This document shows, one piece after another, positions 19,098-29,827 of a DNA stretch of 64,000 nucleotides. Made by a program: the position numbers and the translations under genes. The stretch spans positions 62,001-126,000 of the forward strand of contig NZ_FTOA01000004.1 of NCBI RefSeq assembly GCF_900156605.1, read 5' to 3'. Each line of letters opens with the position of its first letter. Within the stretch, counting starts at the first letter, position 1. Below the pieces are notes generated by a model. That model was given only the letters and a program-made list of their open reading frames with translations. It did no database searches and was not told the origin of the DNA. The stretch comes from Insolitispirillum peregrinum (GTDB taxonomy: Bacteria > Pseudomonadota > Alphaproteobacteria > Rhodospirillales > Rhodospirillaceae).

Positions 19098-19129
19098 CAT
19101 CGTGCCGACAGAAAATTTCAGGCACGATG
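19098..19129 (+). terminator. Hairpin between yidC and engB
   Basis: CATCGTGCC (19098-19106) pairs with GGCACGATG (19121-19129). A second small hairpin, CCCGGG/CCCGGG, lies at about 19142-19156. Neither has a U-run, so partial attenuation or an RNA-stability role is more likely than full termination. Confidence 0.4.
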
Positions 19130-19190
19130 GTTCAAAGGCTCCCGGGGTTCCCCGGGCCCTTCATGACAACTTGAACAAAGGATTCCCCCC

Positions 19191-19841
19191 GTGCGTGACG
19201 GTCAACGGCATGACGACGAAGAGCTTGAGGCTGGACGATTATTGTTTTCTCGTCCCTGCACCTTCATGCTCGGCGCTGCCAAACTGGAACAATTGCCCGA
19301 TAGTGCAGTCCCCGAGGTCTGCTTTGCCGGGCGGTCCAACGTCGGCAAGTCCAGCCTGATTAATGCGCTGACCGGAACCCAGGGGCTGGCGCGAACCTCC
19401 AACACGCCGGGACGGACCCAGGAACTGAACTTCTTCATGCTGGCCGACCGCCTGCTGATCTGTGACATGCCGGGCTATGGCTATGCCGAAGCCCCCAAGG
19501 AGCGGGTCAAGCGCTGGACCTCGCTGGTCAAATCCTATCTGCGCGGTCGCCCGAACCTGCGCCGGGTGATGCTGTTGATCGACAGCCGCCACGGCATCAA
19601 GGACAACGACCACGACATCATGACCATGCTCGACGAAGCGGCAGTCAATTTTCAGGTGGTGCTGACCAAAATCGACAAGCTGAAGGCCGCCGAGGTCGAT
19701 GCCGTTCTGGCCCGCACCGCGTCGGATCTGGTCAAGCATGTCGCCTCGCACCCGGAAATCCTGCTGACCAGCTCGGAAAAGGGCAAAGGAATGGCCGAGG
19801 TCCGCGCCGCAATGGCTGCATTGGCCCTGCCGCCGGTTTGA
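19191..19841 (+). CDS. engB: Ribosome biogenesis GTPase YihA/YsxC/EngB
   Basis: 216 aa, GTG start with AAAGGA upstream. The G1 loop is [16 protein letters not shown], then [13 protein letters not shown] (switch I), DMPGYGYA (G3) and VLTKIDKL (G4). It assists late assembly of the 50S subunit. Essential in many bacteria and usually next to yidC in this class. Confidence 0.94.
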   Translation: MRDGQRHDDEELEAGRLLFSRPCTFMLGAAKLEQLPDSAVPEVCFAGRSNVGKSSLINALTGTQGLARTSNTPGRTQELNFFMLADRLLICDMPGYGYAEAPKERVKRWTSLVKSYLRGRPNLRRVMLLIDSRHGIKDNDHDIMTMLDEAAVNFQVVLTKIDKLKAAEVDAVLARTASDLVKHVASHPEILLTSSEKGKGMAEVRAAMAALALPPV

Positions 19842-19871
19842 CGACCGGGCCGACAGTCAGAAAAAGATGTG

Positions 19872-19920
19872 AACCGCTTTTCTCCCCTGGAATGGGCTAG
19901 CCGGAGAAAAGCGGTTTTCT
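19872..19920 (+). terminator. Intrinsic terminator after engB
   Basis: AACCGCTTTTCTCC (19872-19885) pairs perfectly with 19903-19916 and is followed by TTCT. Confidence 0.75.
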
Positions 19921-20017
19921 CTGGCCCCCTGTCGCTTTACACTGCGCCGGTTTTTGCGGGGAAGGTCGTTCCCCGCAAGCCTTGTGTTCACCCTGCTCAC
20001 CGTGGGAGCCGCCCTCG

Positions 20018-20959
20018 ATGACCGATACCTCCTCCCCCGCCGTGCAAGCCCCGCCGACCGCTGAAGAGCGTGACCGCTGGCTGCGCAAGGCACAAACCCT
20101 GTCCGATGCCTTGCCCTTCATGCGCCAGTTTGCCGGGCAAACCGTGGTGGTGAAGTACGGCGGCCACGCCATGGGCGACGCCGCGCTGGCCGAACAGTTC
20201 GCCTCTGACATCGTACTGCTGAACCAGGTCGGCATCGAGCCGGTGGTGGTCCACGGTGGTGGTCCGCAGATCAAAAAGATGCTGGAACGCCTGAAAATCC
20301 AGTCCGAATTCATCGATGGCCTGCGCGTGACCGACAAGGCCACCGTGGATATCGTGGAAATGGTGCTGGCCGGGTCGATCAACGCCGAAATCGTCACCGC
20401 CATCAACCGCGCTGGCGGCTTTGCCGTCGGCCTGTCGGGCAAGGACGGCAACCTGATCAAGGCCCGCAAACTGCGTCGCACCAAGCGCGACCCGGACAGC
20501 AGCATCGAAACGGTGCTCGATCTGGGGTTCGTCGGGGAACCGACCGACGTCAACACCCATGTGTTGGCCCAGTTTGAACAGTCCGACGTGATCCCGGTGA
20601 TTGCCCCGATCGGTTACGGCGAAGACGGCGAAACGTACAACATCAACGCCGACACCGCCGCCGGTGCGGTTGCCTCGGCGATGAATGCCACCCGCCTGCT
20701 GATGCTGACCGACGTTCCGGGCGTGCTGGACAAGGACAAGAACCTGATTCCCGAAATGACCGTTGAACAGGCCCGCCGCCTGATGAACGACGGCACCATC
20801 TCGGGCGGGATGATCCCCAAGGTCGAAACCTGCCTGCAGGCGGTCGAAAGCGGTGTCGAGGCAGCGGTGATCATGGACGGTCGCGTCCCCCATTCCGTGC
20901 TGCTCGAACTGTTCACCCCGCACGGGGCGGGCACGCTGATCCGCCTGGACAAAAACTGA
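20018..20959 (+). CDS. argB: Acetylglutamate kinase
   Basis: 313 aa. Start at ATG 20018, with GGGAG 10 bases upstream. [12 protein letters not shown] is the ATP-binding Lys/Gly segment, [17 protein letters not shown] the N-acetylglutamate site, and [15 protein letters not shown] and LTDVPGVL later blocks. It phosphorylates N-acetyl-L-glutamate, the second step of arginine synthesis. Confidence 0.95.
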   Translation: MTDTSSPAVQAPPTAEERDRWLRKAQTLSDALPFMRQFAGQTVVVKYGGHAMGDAALAEQFASDIVLLNQVGIEPVVVHGGGPQIKKMLERLKIQSEFIDGLRVTDKATVDIVEMVLAGSINAEIVTAINRAGGFAVGLSGKDGNLIKARKLRRTKRDPDSSIETVLDLGFVGEPTDVNTHVLAQFEQSDVIPVIAPIGYGEDGETYNINADTAAGAVASAMNATRLLMLTDVPGVLDKDKNLIPEMTVEQARRLMNDGTISGGMIPKVETCLQAVESGVEAAVIMDGRVPHSVLLELFTPHGAGTLIRLDKN

Positions 20960-20967
20960 TCCTGTCG

Positions 20968-20993
20968 CCCGGTGGAGAATGTTCTCCACCGGG
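20968..20993 (+). terminator. 12-bp hairpin after argB
   Basis: CCCGGTGGAGAA (20968-20979) and its exact complement (20982-20993) enclose a 2-base gap, so the actual loop will be slightly larger. There is no U-run. It is probably a terminator or 3' stabiliser. Confidence 0.5.
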
Positions 20994-21054
20994 CCAGGAC
21001 GGCCCGCATCCCGCGACGTTTCCGCCCAACAGTGCCGCCATCAGGAGTCTTGCC

Positions 21055-21792
21055 ATGGTTTCCCGCATCAACGGCCCCCTTGCAACGACGGTCTGCTGGC
21101 AGGATGTCGGGCATCTGGACAGCTGGCTGTTTGACCTCGACAACACCCTCTATCCGGCCACCAGCAGCCTGTTCCCGCAGATCGACGCCCGGATGAAGTC
21201 GTTCATCGCAAAATTCCTGAACGTCACCCCGGATGAAGCCTATGCCGTCCAGAAACGCTATTACCGCGAATACGGCACCTCGCTGCGCGGGCTGATGCTG
21301 GTCAACGGACTGGAACCGGACGAGTTTCTGGCCTACGTCCACGACATTGACCATACGGTGCTGGAACACGATCCGGTTCTGGACAAGGCCCTGTCTGACC
21401 TGCCGGGCCGCAAGCTGATTTTCACCAACGGCTCGGAACGGCACGCCGAACAGACCCTGAATACGCTGGGCCTGTCGCATCACTTTGACGGCATTTTCGA
21501 TGTCAAGGCCGCCGGGTTCGTCCCCAAGCCGGAACCGGCCATCTATCAAAAGGTGATTGAGCGTTTTGGGCTGGTTCCACAGTGTACGGCCTTTTTCGAG
21601 GACAGCCACCTGAACCTGAAACCCGCCGCCGCACTGGGCATGACCACCGTGCTGGTCCGCTCGGGCCCCGATCACGCGCCGCTGGCCCTGACCCCTGACG
21701 ATGATCTCAGCCACTGCCAGCACATCATCGAAGACATTGCCGGCTGGCTGGAGATGGTCGCCGAGCTGTTCCGGCAGAATCCGCGCCCCTGA
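21055..21792 (+). CDS. HAD-family pyrimidine 5'-nucleotidase
   Basis: 245 aa. WLFDLDNTLYP is HAD motif I with the nucleophile Asp; IFTNGSERHAEQ is motif II; KPEPAIYQ motif III; FFEDSHLNLKPAAALGM motif IV. The cap region and LFPQIDARM are typical of the SDT1/PHM8-like branch, which dephosphorylates UMP or CMP. The exact substrate is inferred from family. It lies downstream of argB as a separate unit. Confidence 0.85.
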   Translation: MVSRINGPLATTVCWQDVGHLDSWLFDLDNTLYPATSSLFPQIDARMKSFIAKFLNVTPDEAYAVQKRYYREYGTSLRGLMLVNGLEPDEFLAYVHDIDHTVLEHDPVLDKALSDLPGRKLIFTNGSERHAEQTLNTLGLSHHFDGIFDVKAAGFVPKPEPAIYQKVIERFGLVPQCTAFFEDSHLNLKPAAALGMTTVLVRSGPDHAPLALTPDDDLSHCQHIIEDIAGWLEMVAELFRQNPRP

Positions 21793-21864
21793 GACAAGCG
21801 CCCCTTGAGGCCTCCGTCCTTTTGACTCATATCGTGCCGAGCAGGACGGACAGGAAACCACACC

Positions 21865-22239
21865 ATGACCACAGCCGCCTTCCTCCGCCGAATGCCTCTG
21901 GCTTGCACCGCTGCTGTGGTGGCGGGTGGGGTGCTGCTGGCAACGCTCCCGGCGGGTGCGGTGGACATCAACCCGCGCCAGTACGGCTATTCCAGCGACC
22001 AGTTCTATAAAATCGGCAACATGAGCCAGGAGCTGTCGAAGCTGTGCCGGGTCGGACAGTTCAATCAACGCCGCATCGGTGAATATTACACCGCCTTTGG
22101 GGGCGACAGCCGCAACATCCTCGGTATTGCCAAGAAAAATTACAATCTTTACGACCCGACCGGCAAAGCAGATGAGGCCAAGACCTATCATTTTTACAAT
22201 GACGGGACATCCCAGTGCAAAGTTTATGTCGCTCCCTAA
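21865..22239 (+). CDS. Small secreted protein of unknown function
   Basis: 124 aa. A clear Sec signal peptide (RRMPLACTAAVVAGGVLLATLPAGA) with a likely cleavage after AGA at about residue 31. The mature part of about 93 residues has two cysteines (LCRVGQ and SQCKVYV), which could form a disulfide, and is rich in Tyr and Asn. I do not recognise the family. Probably periplasmic. Confidence 0.75.
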   Translation: MTTAAFLRRMPLACTAAVVAGGVLLATLPAGAVDINPRQYGYSSDQFYKIGNMSQELSKLCRVGQFNQRRIGEYYTAFGGDSRNILGIAKKNYNLYDPTGKADEAKTYHFYNDGTSQCKVYVAP

Positions 22240-22428
22240 ACCGGTGCGTGCTTTTTCCACTGCGCCGAACACCAAAAGGCACCACACCGGCCATTTCGAT
22301 GATGCCGCCTGAATATTCCAGACCGGTCCGGCAATGGTTGCAGATTCCCTGTTGTTTTTGGTAGCCTCCGGCGGACATTCTTTTCAGAAGACGCCCGCAA
22401 CACCGGGCGACAAACGAAAGGCCCCGAC

Positions 22429-23565
22429 GTGGCTAAAAGCAGCTCTCGCCAGCCGGCTTCCTCCGACGCAGCTCCCCGCACGGGCGCCGTCGGTGCCCTG
22501 TTACGCTCCACCCGAGAACGAAGCGGGCAAGACCTGCGGTCGGTCGCCGATGTGCTGCGCATCCGCTATGTCTATCTGCTGGCCATCGAAGACGGCCGCT
22601 ATCACGATTTGCCCGGTGCCACCTATGCCGTTGGCTTCGTGCGGGCCTATGCCGAGCATCTGGGGCTGGATGGCCTTGAAATCGTCCGCCGCTTCAAGGA
22701 TGAGGAAAACCACATCCCGTCGCAAAGCGATCTCAGCTTTCCGGTTCCGGCCGCCGAGGGCGGCATTCCGTCCGGCGCGCTGCTGGCGATTGCCCTGCTG
22801 CTGGCCGGCCTGATCTACGGGGCCTGGTACTGGAGCTCCAGCGCCGACCGTCCGCTGGCTGAGCTGATTCAGGATGTGCCGGAACGGCTGAACGGCATGG
22901 TCAAGGGCTCGCCCAGCTCCAGCGACAGCACCCCGCACACCGCGTCGACCACCGACGCACAGGGAATGCGGACGGCAGAAATCGCCAAGACGCCCGAGCC
23001 CGCCGTGCTGGCCTCCCTGCCCAGCACCCCGGATGGCAAGTCTCCCGAGCACAAGACTCCCGAGAGCCAGCCAGCCCCCAAAGCCGAGCCCGTAGCGCCG
23101 ACCCCCGCCCCGATCGCCGAGCCTGCCCATGCTCCGGCTGCGACGCCAGAGGCCAGCAAAACCGAACCGACCCCGGTGACTCCGGTCCCAGCGACCCCGG
23201 CGACAACGACAACGACAACCGCCCCTGCTCCGGCACCGGTCCCCCCCGTAGCAACCAACGTGGCAACCAACGTGGCAACCCCCGCGACCGAAGCCCCGGT
23301 GAGCGCCACCCGTGTCGAGCTGTATGCGCAGGCTGATGCCTGGATCCAGATCCGCAAGGGCAATGATCTGGTGGTGTCCCGCCTGTTCCGCCGTGGTGAA
23401 ACCTATCCGATCCCCGATGGCAGCAACATGATCCTGCGCACCGGCAACGCGGGCGGCACTGTGGTCCGCCTTGATGGCGAAACCCTGCCGCCGCTGGGCA
23501 AAAGCGGCGAAGTGGTCAGCGGTGTCTCGCTCAACCCCGACAATCTGGTGATGCGCAGCCGGTAA
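22429..23565 (+). CDS. rodZ: RodZ-like helix-turn-helix membrane protein
   Basis: 378 aa, GTG start. A cytoplasmic HTH_25 domain (GALLRSTRERSGQDLRSVAD, GATYAVGFVRAYAEHLG) is followed by one membrane helix (LLAIALLLAGLIYGAWYW, about 115-132), a Pro/Ala/Thr-rich linker of about 160 residues and a C-terminal DUF4115 beta domain (VELYAQADAWIQIR to NPDNLVMRSR). RodZ links MreB to the cell-wall elongation machinery. Placement upstream of ispG is common in proteobacteria. Confidence 0.85.
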   Translation: MAKSSSRQPASSDAAPRTGAVGALLRSTRERSGQDLRSVADVLRIRYVYLLAIEDGRYHDLPGATYAVGFVRAYAEHLGLDGLEIVRRFKDEENHIPSQSDLSFPVPAAEGGIPSGALLAIALLLAGLIYGAWYWSSSADRPLAELIQDVPERLNGMVKGSPSSSDSTPHTASTTDAQGMRTAEIAKTPEPAVLASLPSTPDGKSPEHKTPESQPAPKAEPVAPTPAPIAEPAHAPAATPEASKTEPTPVTPVPATPATTTTTTAPAPAPVPPVATNVATNVATPATEAPVSATRVELYAQADAWIQIRKGNDLVVSRLFRRGETYPIPDGSNMILRTGNAGGTVVRLDGETLPPLGKSGEVVSGVSLNPDNLVMRSR

Positions 23566-23595
23566 CACTGTCGCCTCAACCAAACCCGTTTCCAG

Positions 23596-23628
23596 ACCAC
23601 CCTGTGCAAGCAGGGTGGTTTGTGTTTT
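23596..23628 (+). terminator. Intrinsic terminator after rodZ-like gene
   Basis: ACCACCCTG (23596-23604) pairs with CAGGGTGGT (23611-23619) around a TGCAAG loop, followed by TTGTGTTTT. Confidence 0.85.
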
Positions 23629-23629
23629 A

Positions 23630-23722
23630 GAGCATTTTCAAGTTGACCGTCTCCGACCAACGGCTCGGAAAATACGGCCCTAAAAGGGAAGAGCGTTTTC
23701 GCTCGGTGTAAAAACGCTCTAA
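23630..23722. repeat. Diverged palindromic intergenic repeat
   Basis: It begins TAGAGCATTTTCAAG and ends AAAAACGCTCTA, and is internally self-complementary (GAGCGTTTT with AAAACGCTC). The ends resemble the TAGAGCATTG repeat family, but the core differs. It fills the rodZ-ispG gap. Confidence 0.55.
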
Positions 23723-23859
23723 GCCCGGGGTTTTCAGGGCTGCGGCAGATACCCCGCTGGCGGTTAAGGTTTGGCAGGCGGGCAGTTCGTGCTATGACCA
23801 CAGGATGAACGGCCTGCGGTCGTTTTCTGTCGTCCCGCTCAGCCTGATGAGGCTTGTTG

Positions 23860-24996
23860 ATGAGTTCCCTCCGCGCCTATCGCCAGATCGTCCGTCGCCC
23901 CAGCCGCAAGATTTACGTCGGCCCGGTGGCCGTTGGCGGCGATGCCCCGATTTCCGTGCAGACGATGACCAACACCCTGACCACCGACGTGGACGGTACG
24001 CTGGACCAGATCCGCCGTTCCGCCGCCGCCGGGGCCGACATCGTGCGCGTTTCCTGCCCGGATGAAGACTCGACCAAAGCCCTGAAGGACATCGTCGCCG
24101 GATCGCCGGTGCCGATCGTCGCCGACATCCATTTCCATTACCGCCGGGCGATCGAAGCCGCCGAAGCCGGTGCCGCCTGCCTGCGCATCAATCCGGGCAA
24201 CATCGGCTCGGAAGACCGGGTGCGCGAAGTGATCAAGGCCGCCAAGGACTACGGCTGCTCGATGCGCATTGGCGTCAACGCCGGGTCACTGGAACGTGAC
24301 CTGCTGGAACAGTACGGCGAGCCGTGCCCCGACGCGATGGTCGAAAGCGCCCGCCGCCACATGCGGATTCTGGAAGACAACGACTTCACCAATTTCAAGA
24401 TCAGCGTCAAGGCGTCCGACGTGTTTCTGGCGGTGGCGGCCTATCAGGCGCTGGCCGATGCCTGCGACTATCCGCTGCATCTGGGCATCACCGAAGCCGG
24501 TGGCCTGCGCGGCGGTACCGTCAAGTCGTCGGTCGGGCTGGGGATGCTGTTGTGGAGCGGCATTGGTGACACCATCCGCGTGTCGCTGTCGGCTGATCCG
24601 GTCGAAGAAGTGCGCGTTGGCTATGAAATCCTGAAATCGCTCGACCTGCGCCATCGCGGCGTGCGGGTGGTGTCGTGCCCGTCGTGCGCCCGTCAGGGCT
24701 TTGACGTGGTCAAGACCGTCGCCACCCTCGAGGAACGACTGGCCCACATCGAGGAGCCGATCAGCCTGTCGGTGATTGGCTGCATCGTCAACGGCCCCGG
24801 CGAGGCACGCGAAACCGACGTCGGCCTGACCGGCGGCGGTGGCGGGTCGCACATGGTGTATCTGGCTGGCAATCAGGATCACAAGATCGGCACCGAGGCA
24901 ATGGTTGACCATCTGGTCGCGCTGGTCGAGAAAAAGGCCGCCGTGCTGGCAGCCGAACGGGCCGCCGCCAGGGCAGCGGCCGACGAGCCGAAATAA
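23860..24996 (+). CDS. ispG: 4-hydroxy-3-methylbut-2-enyl-diphosphate synthase
   Basis: 378 aa. Two TTG codons precede the ATG at 23860; GAGG lies 8 bases upstream of it. The TIM-barrel N half has [15 protein letters not shown]. The [4Fe-4S] ligands are [13 protein letters not shown] (two Cys) and [12 protein letters not shown] (third Cys). It converts MEcPP to HMBPP in the non-mevalonate isoprenoid pathway. Confidence 0.95.
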   Translation: MSSLRAYRQIVRRPSRKIYVGPVAVGGDAPISVQTMTNTLTTDVDGTLDQIRRSAAAGADIVRVSCPDEDSTKALKDIVAGSPVPIVADIHFHYRRAIEAAEAGAACLRINPGNIGSEDRVREVIKAAKDYGCSMRIGVNAGSLERDLLEQYGEPCPDAMVESARRHMRILEDNDFTNFKISVKASDVFLAVAAYQALADACDYPLHLGITEAGGLRGGTVKSSVGLGMLLWSGIGDTIRVSLSADPVEEVRVGYEILKSLDLRHRGVRVVSCPSCARQGFDVVKTVATLEERLAHIEEPISLSVIGCIVNGPGEARETDVGLTGGGGGSHMVYLAGNQDHKIGTEAMVDHLVALVEKKAAVLAAERAAARAAADEPK

Positions 24997-25021
24997 GTAC
25001 CGCAGAGGGAGTAGTTTTACC

Positions 25022-26263
25022 GTGGCGTCTTTACAGCCGGTGCGTGGCACCCATGACCTGTTACCCGACGACATGCGCCGCCACCAGACGGTGGTTGACC
25101 GCATCCGTCGCTGTGCTGCGCTGTACGGGTTCGAAGAAATGGCAACGCCGATCTTTGAATTCACCGAAGTCTTCTCGCGCACGCTGGGGGAGACCTCGGA
25201 CGTGGTGAGCAAGGAGATGTACACCTTTGAACGCTCGGGCGATCACATCACCCTGCGCCCCGAAGGCACCGCCGGAATCTGCCGCGCTTTCATCTCCAAC
25301 GGGCTGGCGCAACAGGTGCCGTTCAAGGCGTTCTATCAGGGACCGATGTTCCGCTATGAACGGCCGCAAAAGGGCCGTCAGCGCCAGTTCCATCAGGTCG
25401 GGGTCGAGCTGCTGGGCATCGAAAGCCCGCAGGCCGACATCGAAGTCCTCGCGCTGGCCGCACAGTTCCTCGACACTCTGGGCCTGCAGGGTCAGGTGAC
25501 GCTGGAAATCAACACTCTGGGCGACAGCGCCAGCCGCACCGCCTACCGTGATGCGCTGGTGGCCTATCTGATGCCGTTCCATGACCAGTTGTCAGAAGAC
25601 AGCAAGACCCGGCTGGAAAAGAACCCGCTGCGCATCCTCGACTCCAAGGACGAGGGCGACCGCAAGATCATTGCCAACGCGCCGGTGTTCTCGGACTCGC
25701 TGAACGACGCCTCGCTGGCGTTCTTCGAGGCGGTGAAACAGGGCCTCGACGCGCTGGGGATCGCCTATACCGTCAATCCGCGTCTGGTGCGCGGGCTGGA
25801 CTATTACTGCCACACCGCCTTTGAATTCACCACCACCGCCCTTGGGGCTCAGGGGACGGTGCTGGCCGGGGGCCGCTATGACGGGTTGATCCAGTCGATG
25901 GGCGGCACGCCGACACCGGGCATTGGCTGGGCGGCGGGTGTCGAACGGCTGGCGATGCTGGTTGACGGCGTGCCGGACAAGGCGCGTCCGATTGCCCTGA
26001 TCCCGATGGGCGACGCCGCCGAAGCCCTCGCCCTGCCGCTGGCCAACCAGCTGCGCCGGGCTGGCCTGCCGGTGGACATGGCCTATGGTGGCGCGATGAA
26101 AAAGCGCATGAAGCGGGCCAACACCGTCAACGCACGGGTGGCGGTGATTCTGGGCGATGACGAGTTGGCGCGCAACGAAGCCACCGTCCGCGATCTGGAC
26201 AGCGGCGAACAGTCGGCAGTGGCGCTGGATGGTCTGGTGCAGGCCCTGACGGCGCTCGGCTGA
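25022..26263 (+). CDS. hisS: Histidine--tRNA ligase
   Basis: 413 aa. The frame is open further upstream inside ispG, but the protein family begins at the GTG at 25022 ([16 protein letters not shown]). Class II motifs: motif 2 [20 protein letters not shown]; histidine-specific [12 protein letters not shown]; motif 3 [14 protein letters not shown]-terminal anticodon-binding domain follows. It charges tRNA-His. 25 bp after ispG and 19 bp before hemA. Confidence 0.95.
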   Translation: MASLQPVRGTHDLLPDDMRRHQTVVDRIRRCAALYGFEEMATPIFEFTEVFSRTLGETSDVVSKEMYTFERSGDHITLRPEGTAGICRAFISNGLAQQVPFKAFYQGPMFRYERPQKGRQRQFHQVGVELLGIESPQADIEVLALAAQFLDTLGLQGQVTLEINTLGDSASRTAYRDALVAYLMPFHDQLSEDSKTRLEKNPLRILDSKDEGDRKIIANAPVFSDSLNDASLAFFEAVKQGLDALGIAYTVNPRLVRGLDYYCHTAFEFTTTALGAQGTVLAGGRYDGLIQSMGGTPTPGIGWAAGVERLAMLVDGVPDKARPIALIPMGDAAEALALPLANQLRRAGLPVDMAYGGAMKKRMKRANTVNARVAVILGDDELARNEATVRDLDSGEQSAVALDGLVQALTALG

Positions 26264-26282
26264 CCGGGCCGGACCGCAGACG

Positions 26283-27569
26283 ATGAGCGCTCAGGCTGTC
26301 GAACGGCTGGTGATCGTTGGGGCGAATCATCGCTCCAGCGCCCTTGCCGTGCGCGATGCCCTGTTCATTGATGACCCGGAAATTCCGGGCATCCTTGAAC
26401 ACCTGCGTCAGCAGGGCCTGACCGAAGCGGCTATTCTGTCCACCTGTGACCGGGTTGAAATCATCGCCTGCGGTGATCACCCGGCTCAGGTCAGCGCCGT
26501 GGCGGCGGCGCTGTTCGCCGGGCGGGCCCATCTGTCTGCCGATGACCTTGCCGGTCATCTTTATACCCTGACCAACGCCGCCGCCCTGCGCCACATGATG
26601 GCGGTGGCCAGTGCGCTGGACAGCCTGATGATTGGCGAACCGCACATTCTGGGCCAGATGAAGGCCGCCCATCGCCTCAGCCGCGATGGCGGGATGTGCA
26701 GCGCCGACCTCGACAGCCTGTTTCAGGGGGCCTATGCCACCGCCAAACGGGTACGCAGCGAAACCACCATTGGCGAAGGCCCGGTGTCGGTCGCGGCCTG
26801 TGCGACACAGGTGGCGCGCGACATTTTCGGCGACCTGAGCCGGGTTCGCCTGCTGCTGGCTGGCGGCGGTGACATGGGCGACCTGATTGCCGAGACCTTT
26901 CAGGGCCACGGGGTCAAAAGCGTCACCGTCACCGCCCGCCGCGCCGCCCGCGCCGAACAACTGGCGCGCACGCTTGATGCCCACATGGTGCCCTTTGACC
27001 AGCTCACCCCGGCGCTGAGTGATGCCGAAGTGGTGGTGACCGCCATCGGCGGGCGCACCTGGGCGGTCACCGAGGAAGCCGTCCGTGCTGCCCTGAAACG
27101 CCGCCGTCAGCAGCCGATCCTGTTCGTTGATGTCGGCATTCCCGGTGATACCGAGGCTGCGGTCAACAAGGTGGACAACGCTTTTCTCTATGATCTTGAC
27201 GATCTCGAGCGGTTGGCGGAAAAGGGGCGCGCCCAACGCGAAAAGGCCGGACAGGATGCCTGGGCAATCGTCACCGCCGAGGTGAACGCCTTTTTGCAAC
27301 GACGGGCGGAACGGTCCGCCGTCCCGACCATCGCCGCCCTGCACCGCCTGTTTGAAAGCGAGCGCAGCCGGGCGCTGGCGGAATCGCACGGCGATGCCGA
27401 AAAGGCAACGCGCTTACTGATTGGCCGCTTGCTGCACCACCCGTCCGAAGTGATGCGGGCACTGGCGGCCCACGATACAAAACAACAGCTGGCAGTGGTC
27501 GAAACGGCCCTGCGGCAGGTGTTCGCCCTCGGCGACGCTGACGAATGCAAGGGAGACAAGGGTCCGTGA
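26283..27569 (+). CDS. hemA: Glutamyl-tRNA reductase
   Basis: 428 aa. [15 protein letters not shown] opens the catalytic domain. Cys55 in [10 protein letters not shown] is the thioester nucleophile; Asp replaces the more common Asn after it. [13 protein letters not shown] and the NADPH domain [12 protein letters not shown] follow, then the helical dimerisation domain. It makes glutamate semialdehyde, the first committed step of C5-pathway haem synthesis. Many alphaproteobacteria use ALA synthase instead, so this organism appears to use the C5 route. Confidence 0.94.
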   Translation: MSAQAVERLVIVGANHRSSALAVRDALFIDDPEIPGILEHLRQQGLTEAAILSTCDRVEIIACGDHPAQVSAVAAALFAGRAHLSADDLAGHLYTLTNAAALRHMMAVASALDSLMIGEPHILGQMKAAHRLSRDGGMCSADLDSLFQGAYATAKRVRSETTIGEGPVSVAACATQVARDIFGDLSRVRLLLAGGGDMGDLIAETFQGHGVKSVTVTARRAARAEQLARTLDAHMVPFDQLTPALSDAEVVVTAIGGRTWAVTEEAVRAALKRRRQQPILFVDVGIPGDTEAAVNKVDNAFLYDLDDLERLAEKGRAQREKAGQDAWAIVTAEVNAFLQRRAERSAVPTIAALHRLFESERSRALAESHGDAEKATRLLIGRLLHHPSEVMRALAAHDTKQQLAVVETALRQVFALGDADECKGDKGP

Positions 27570-28621
27570 GCCTGAACGATAAACTGAGTCGCGTCGTGTC
27601 GCGCTATGAAGAAGTGCGTGACCTGCTGGCCCACGACCCGAAGGCCGATATTCCAAAGCTGTCGAAGGAACTGTCCGATCTGACCCCGGTGGTCGAGCGG
27701 ATCACCGAATGGCAGACTGCCCAACAGCAGATGGACGAGGCACAGGCGATGCTGGCCGACCCGGACATGCGCGATCTGGCCGAAGAAGAGCTGTACGCCC
27801 TGAAGGAACGCCTGCCGCACCTGGAAACCGAGGTCCGGCTGTCGCTGTTGCCGAAAGACGAAGCCGACGAGCGCAACGCCATCCTCGAAGTGCGCGCCGG
27901 CACCGGTGGCGACGAAGCCGCCCTGTTCGCCGCCGAACTGTTCCGTCTGTATCAACGCTATGCCGGGCTGAAGGGCTGGCGGTTCGAGACGATGGACCTC
28001 AACGAAACCGGCATTGGCGGCTACAAGGAGGCCTCGGCCCGCATCAGTGGCCGCAACGTGTTCGGACGGCTGAAGTACGAATCGGGCGTTCACCGCGTCC
28101 AGCGGGTGCCGGAAACCGAAAGCGGTGGCCGCATCCACACCTCGGCGGCCACCGTTGCCGTGTTGCCCGAGGCCGAAGAGGTCGATGTCCACATTGAGGA
28201 AAAAGACCTGCGCATCGACACCTACCGGTCGCAGGGTGCCGGTGGTCAGCACGTCAACACCACCGACTCGGCGGTGCGCATCACCCACATTCCCACCGGG
28301 GTGGTCGCTGCCTGCCAGGAAGAAAAGTCGCAGCACAAGAACAAGGCCAAGGCGATGGCCATGCTGCGCGCCAAGATTTACGACGAACAACGCCGCACCG
28401 CCGATGCCGAACGCGCCGCTGCCCGCAAGAGTCAGGTTGGCTCCGGCGACCGCTCGGAACGCATCCGTACCTACAACTTCCCGCAAGGGCGTGTCACCGA
28501 TCACCGCATCAACCTGACCCTCTACGCGCTGGAACGGATGATGCAGGGCGAGGCGCTGGATGAGGTGGTTGACGCCCTGACCGCCGAAGATCAGGCCGCC
28601 CTGCTGGCCGAACTGGAATGA
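27566..28621 (+). CDS. prfA: Peptide chain release factor 1
   Basis: 351 aa. The GTG at 27566 overlaps the hemA stop as GTGA and has GGGAG upstream. Domain 1 is coiled, with [16 protein letters not shown], and [15 protein letters not shown] holds the GGQ loop that triggers peptidyl-tRNA hydrolysis. The PxT-type recognition element lies in [14 protein letters not shown] and the preceding region. Reads UAA and UAG. Coupled on both sides to hemA and prmC. Confidence 0.95.
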   Translation: MSLNDKLSRVVSRYEEVRDLLAHDPKADIPKLSKELSDLTPVVERITEWQTAQQQMDEAQAMLADPDMRDLAEEELYALKERLPHLETEVRLSLLPKDEADERNAILEVRAGTGGDEAALFAAELFRLYQRYAGLKGWRFETMDLNETGIGGYKEASARISGRNVFGRLKYESGVHRVQRVPETESGGRIHTSAATVAVLPEAEEVDVHIEEKDLRIDTYRSQGAGGQHVNTTDSAVRITHIPTGVVAACQEEKSQHKNKAKAMAMLRAKIYDEQRRTADAERAAARKSQVGSGDRSERIRTYNFPQGRVTDHRINLTLYALERMMQGEALDEVVDALTAEDQAALLAELE

Positions 28622-29505
28622 GCCAGCAGCCCGACACTCTGGACTCGGCCTGCCGCTGGCTGGCCGCCCGCCTGAGCGCCGCCGGAATTGCCGACGCCCG
28701 CCGCGATGCCCGCCTGCTGGTGGCCCATGCGCTCGGGCTGGACCCGCAACGGCTGCTGATCGACGGCGACCGCCGCCTCGGTTCTGCCGATCTGGTGGCG
28801 CTGGAAGCGGTGGCCACCCGCCGCTGTGCCCGCGAACCGGTGTCGCGCATCATCGGCTCGCGGGGGTTCTGGACCCTCGACCTGACCCTGACGCCGGACA
28901 CCCTCGACCCGCGCCCGGATACCGAAACGCTGGTCGAAGCTGTCCTTGCCGCCCGCCCGGACCGACAAGCCCCGTTGCGGATGCTCGACTTTGGCACCGG
29001 CAGCGGCTGCATCCTGCTGGCCCTGCTCAGTGAGTATCCCGCCGCGCAGGGGCTGGGGATCGACATTGCCCCCGGCGCGGTCGCCGCCGCCGAGGCCAAT
29101 GCCCGCCGTAACGGGCTGGACCAGCGGGCCAGATTCCAGTGTGGCAACTGGGCCGAGGGCCTGAGCGGCCCGTTCGATGTGATCGTCTCCAATCCGCCTT
29201 ATATCACCGATGCCGAAATGGCCGGGCTGGAACCGGAAGTCACCCGCTATGATCCACTACGGGCGCTGGTCAGCGGCCCCAGCGGCCTCGAAGACTATCA
29301 GCGCCTGATTCCCGCCCTGCCCGCGTTGCTGGCTCCCGGCGGTCTGGTGGCCCTTGAAGTCGGCCATACACAGGCAGAAGCGGTCAGTGCGCTGTTGGTG
29401 GCCAGTGGCTTTGACGCCCCGTGGGCCCGGCAGGATCTGGGCGGGATCGCCCGTTGCGTGGTTGCCGAAAGCCACCACCCGGAAAAAAACGATAAAAAAG
29501 CGTAA
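28618..29505 (+). CDS. prmC: Release factor glutamine methyltransferase
   Basis: 295 aa. The start overlaps the prfA stop (ATGA). An N-terminal helical domain, the SAM loop [17 protein letters not shown], and the catalytic [10 protein letters not shown] that binds the glutamine side chain. It methylates the GGQ glutamine of release factors, including that encoded by prfA just upstream. Confidence 0.95.
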   Translation: MSQQPDTLDSACRWLAARLSAAGIADARRDARLLVAHALGLDPQRLLIDGDRRLGSADLVALEAVATRRCAREPVSRIIGSRGFWTLDLTLTPDTLDPRPDTETLVEAVLAARPDRQAPLRMLDFGTGSGCILLALLSEYPAAQGLGIDIAPGAVAAAEANARRNGLDQRARFQCGNWAEGLSGPFDVIVSNPPYITDAEMAGLEPEVTRYDPLRALVSGPSGLEDYQRLIPALPALLAPGGLVALEVGHTQAEAVSALLVASGFDAPWARQDLGGIARCVVAESHHPEKNDKKA

Positions 29506-29827
29506 CGGATTGCAAAAAAGGCTTGGATCACAGCCCCGGCCCGCATAGGGTTGAGCCGAGGGCGCTGAAGCGCCGGGGTGATGTAGCCCGTTGATCGGTT
29601 GCCGCTGGTGCGAAGGCGCGAACACGATCCCTCCCACCCCTGGCTGACTATGCACCATGGATTGTCTGAGCCGTCTTGTGGCCACCCAGGCCGTACCGAC
29701 GCTGGAAACAGCGCCACCGGTACGCCTGAGCCGGTCCCAAAGACGACTGACGTGTGGGGATGCGGTGGTTTTCGCCGCGTCCGGGGTTCATCCCGGTTAT
29801 TTACCGTAATGGTTTGTTGACGGAATC
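29506..29827 (+). other. 322-bp gap with a possible structured leader
   Basis: No convincing ORF. A nested stem-loop is visible: GTACCG/CGGTAC (about 29693-29698 with 29718-29723) around CGCTG/CAGCG (29700-29704 with 29709-29713) with a GAAA tetraloop. GGCGCTGAAGCGCC near 29568 forms another short hairpin. It may be the 5' leader of the DUF4167 gene or a small RNA; I cannot assign it to a known family. Confidence 0.35.

Noticed and set aside
29599-29820. 73-aa ORF in the prmC-DUF4167 gap
   Set aside because: No ribosome site, Pro/Gly-rich, overlaps stem-loops; more likely untranslated.
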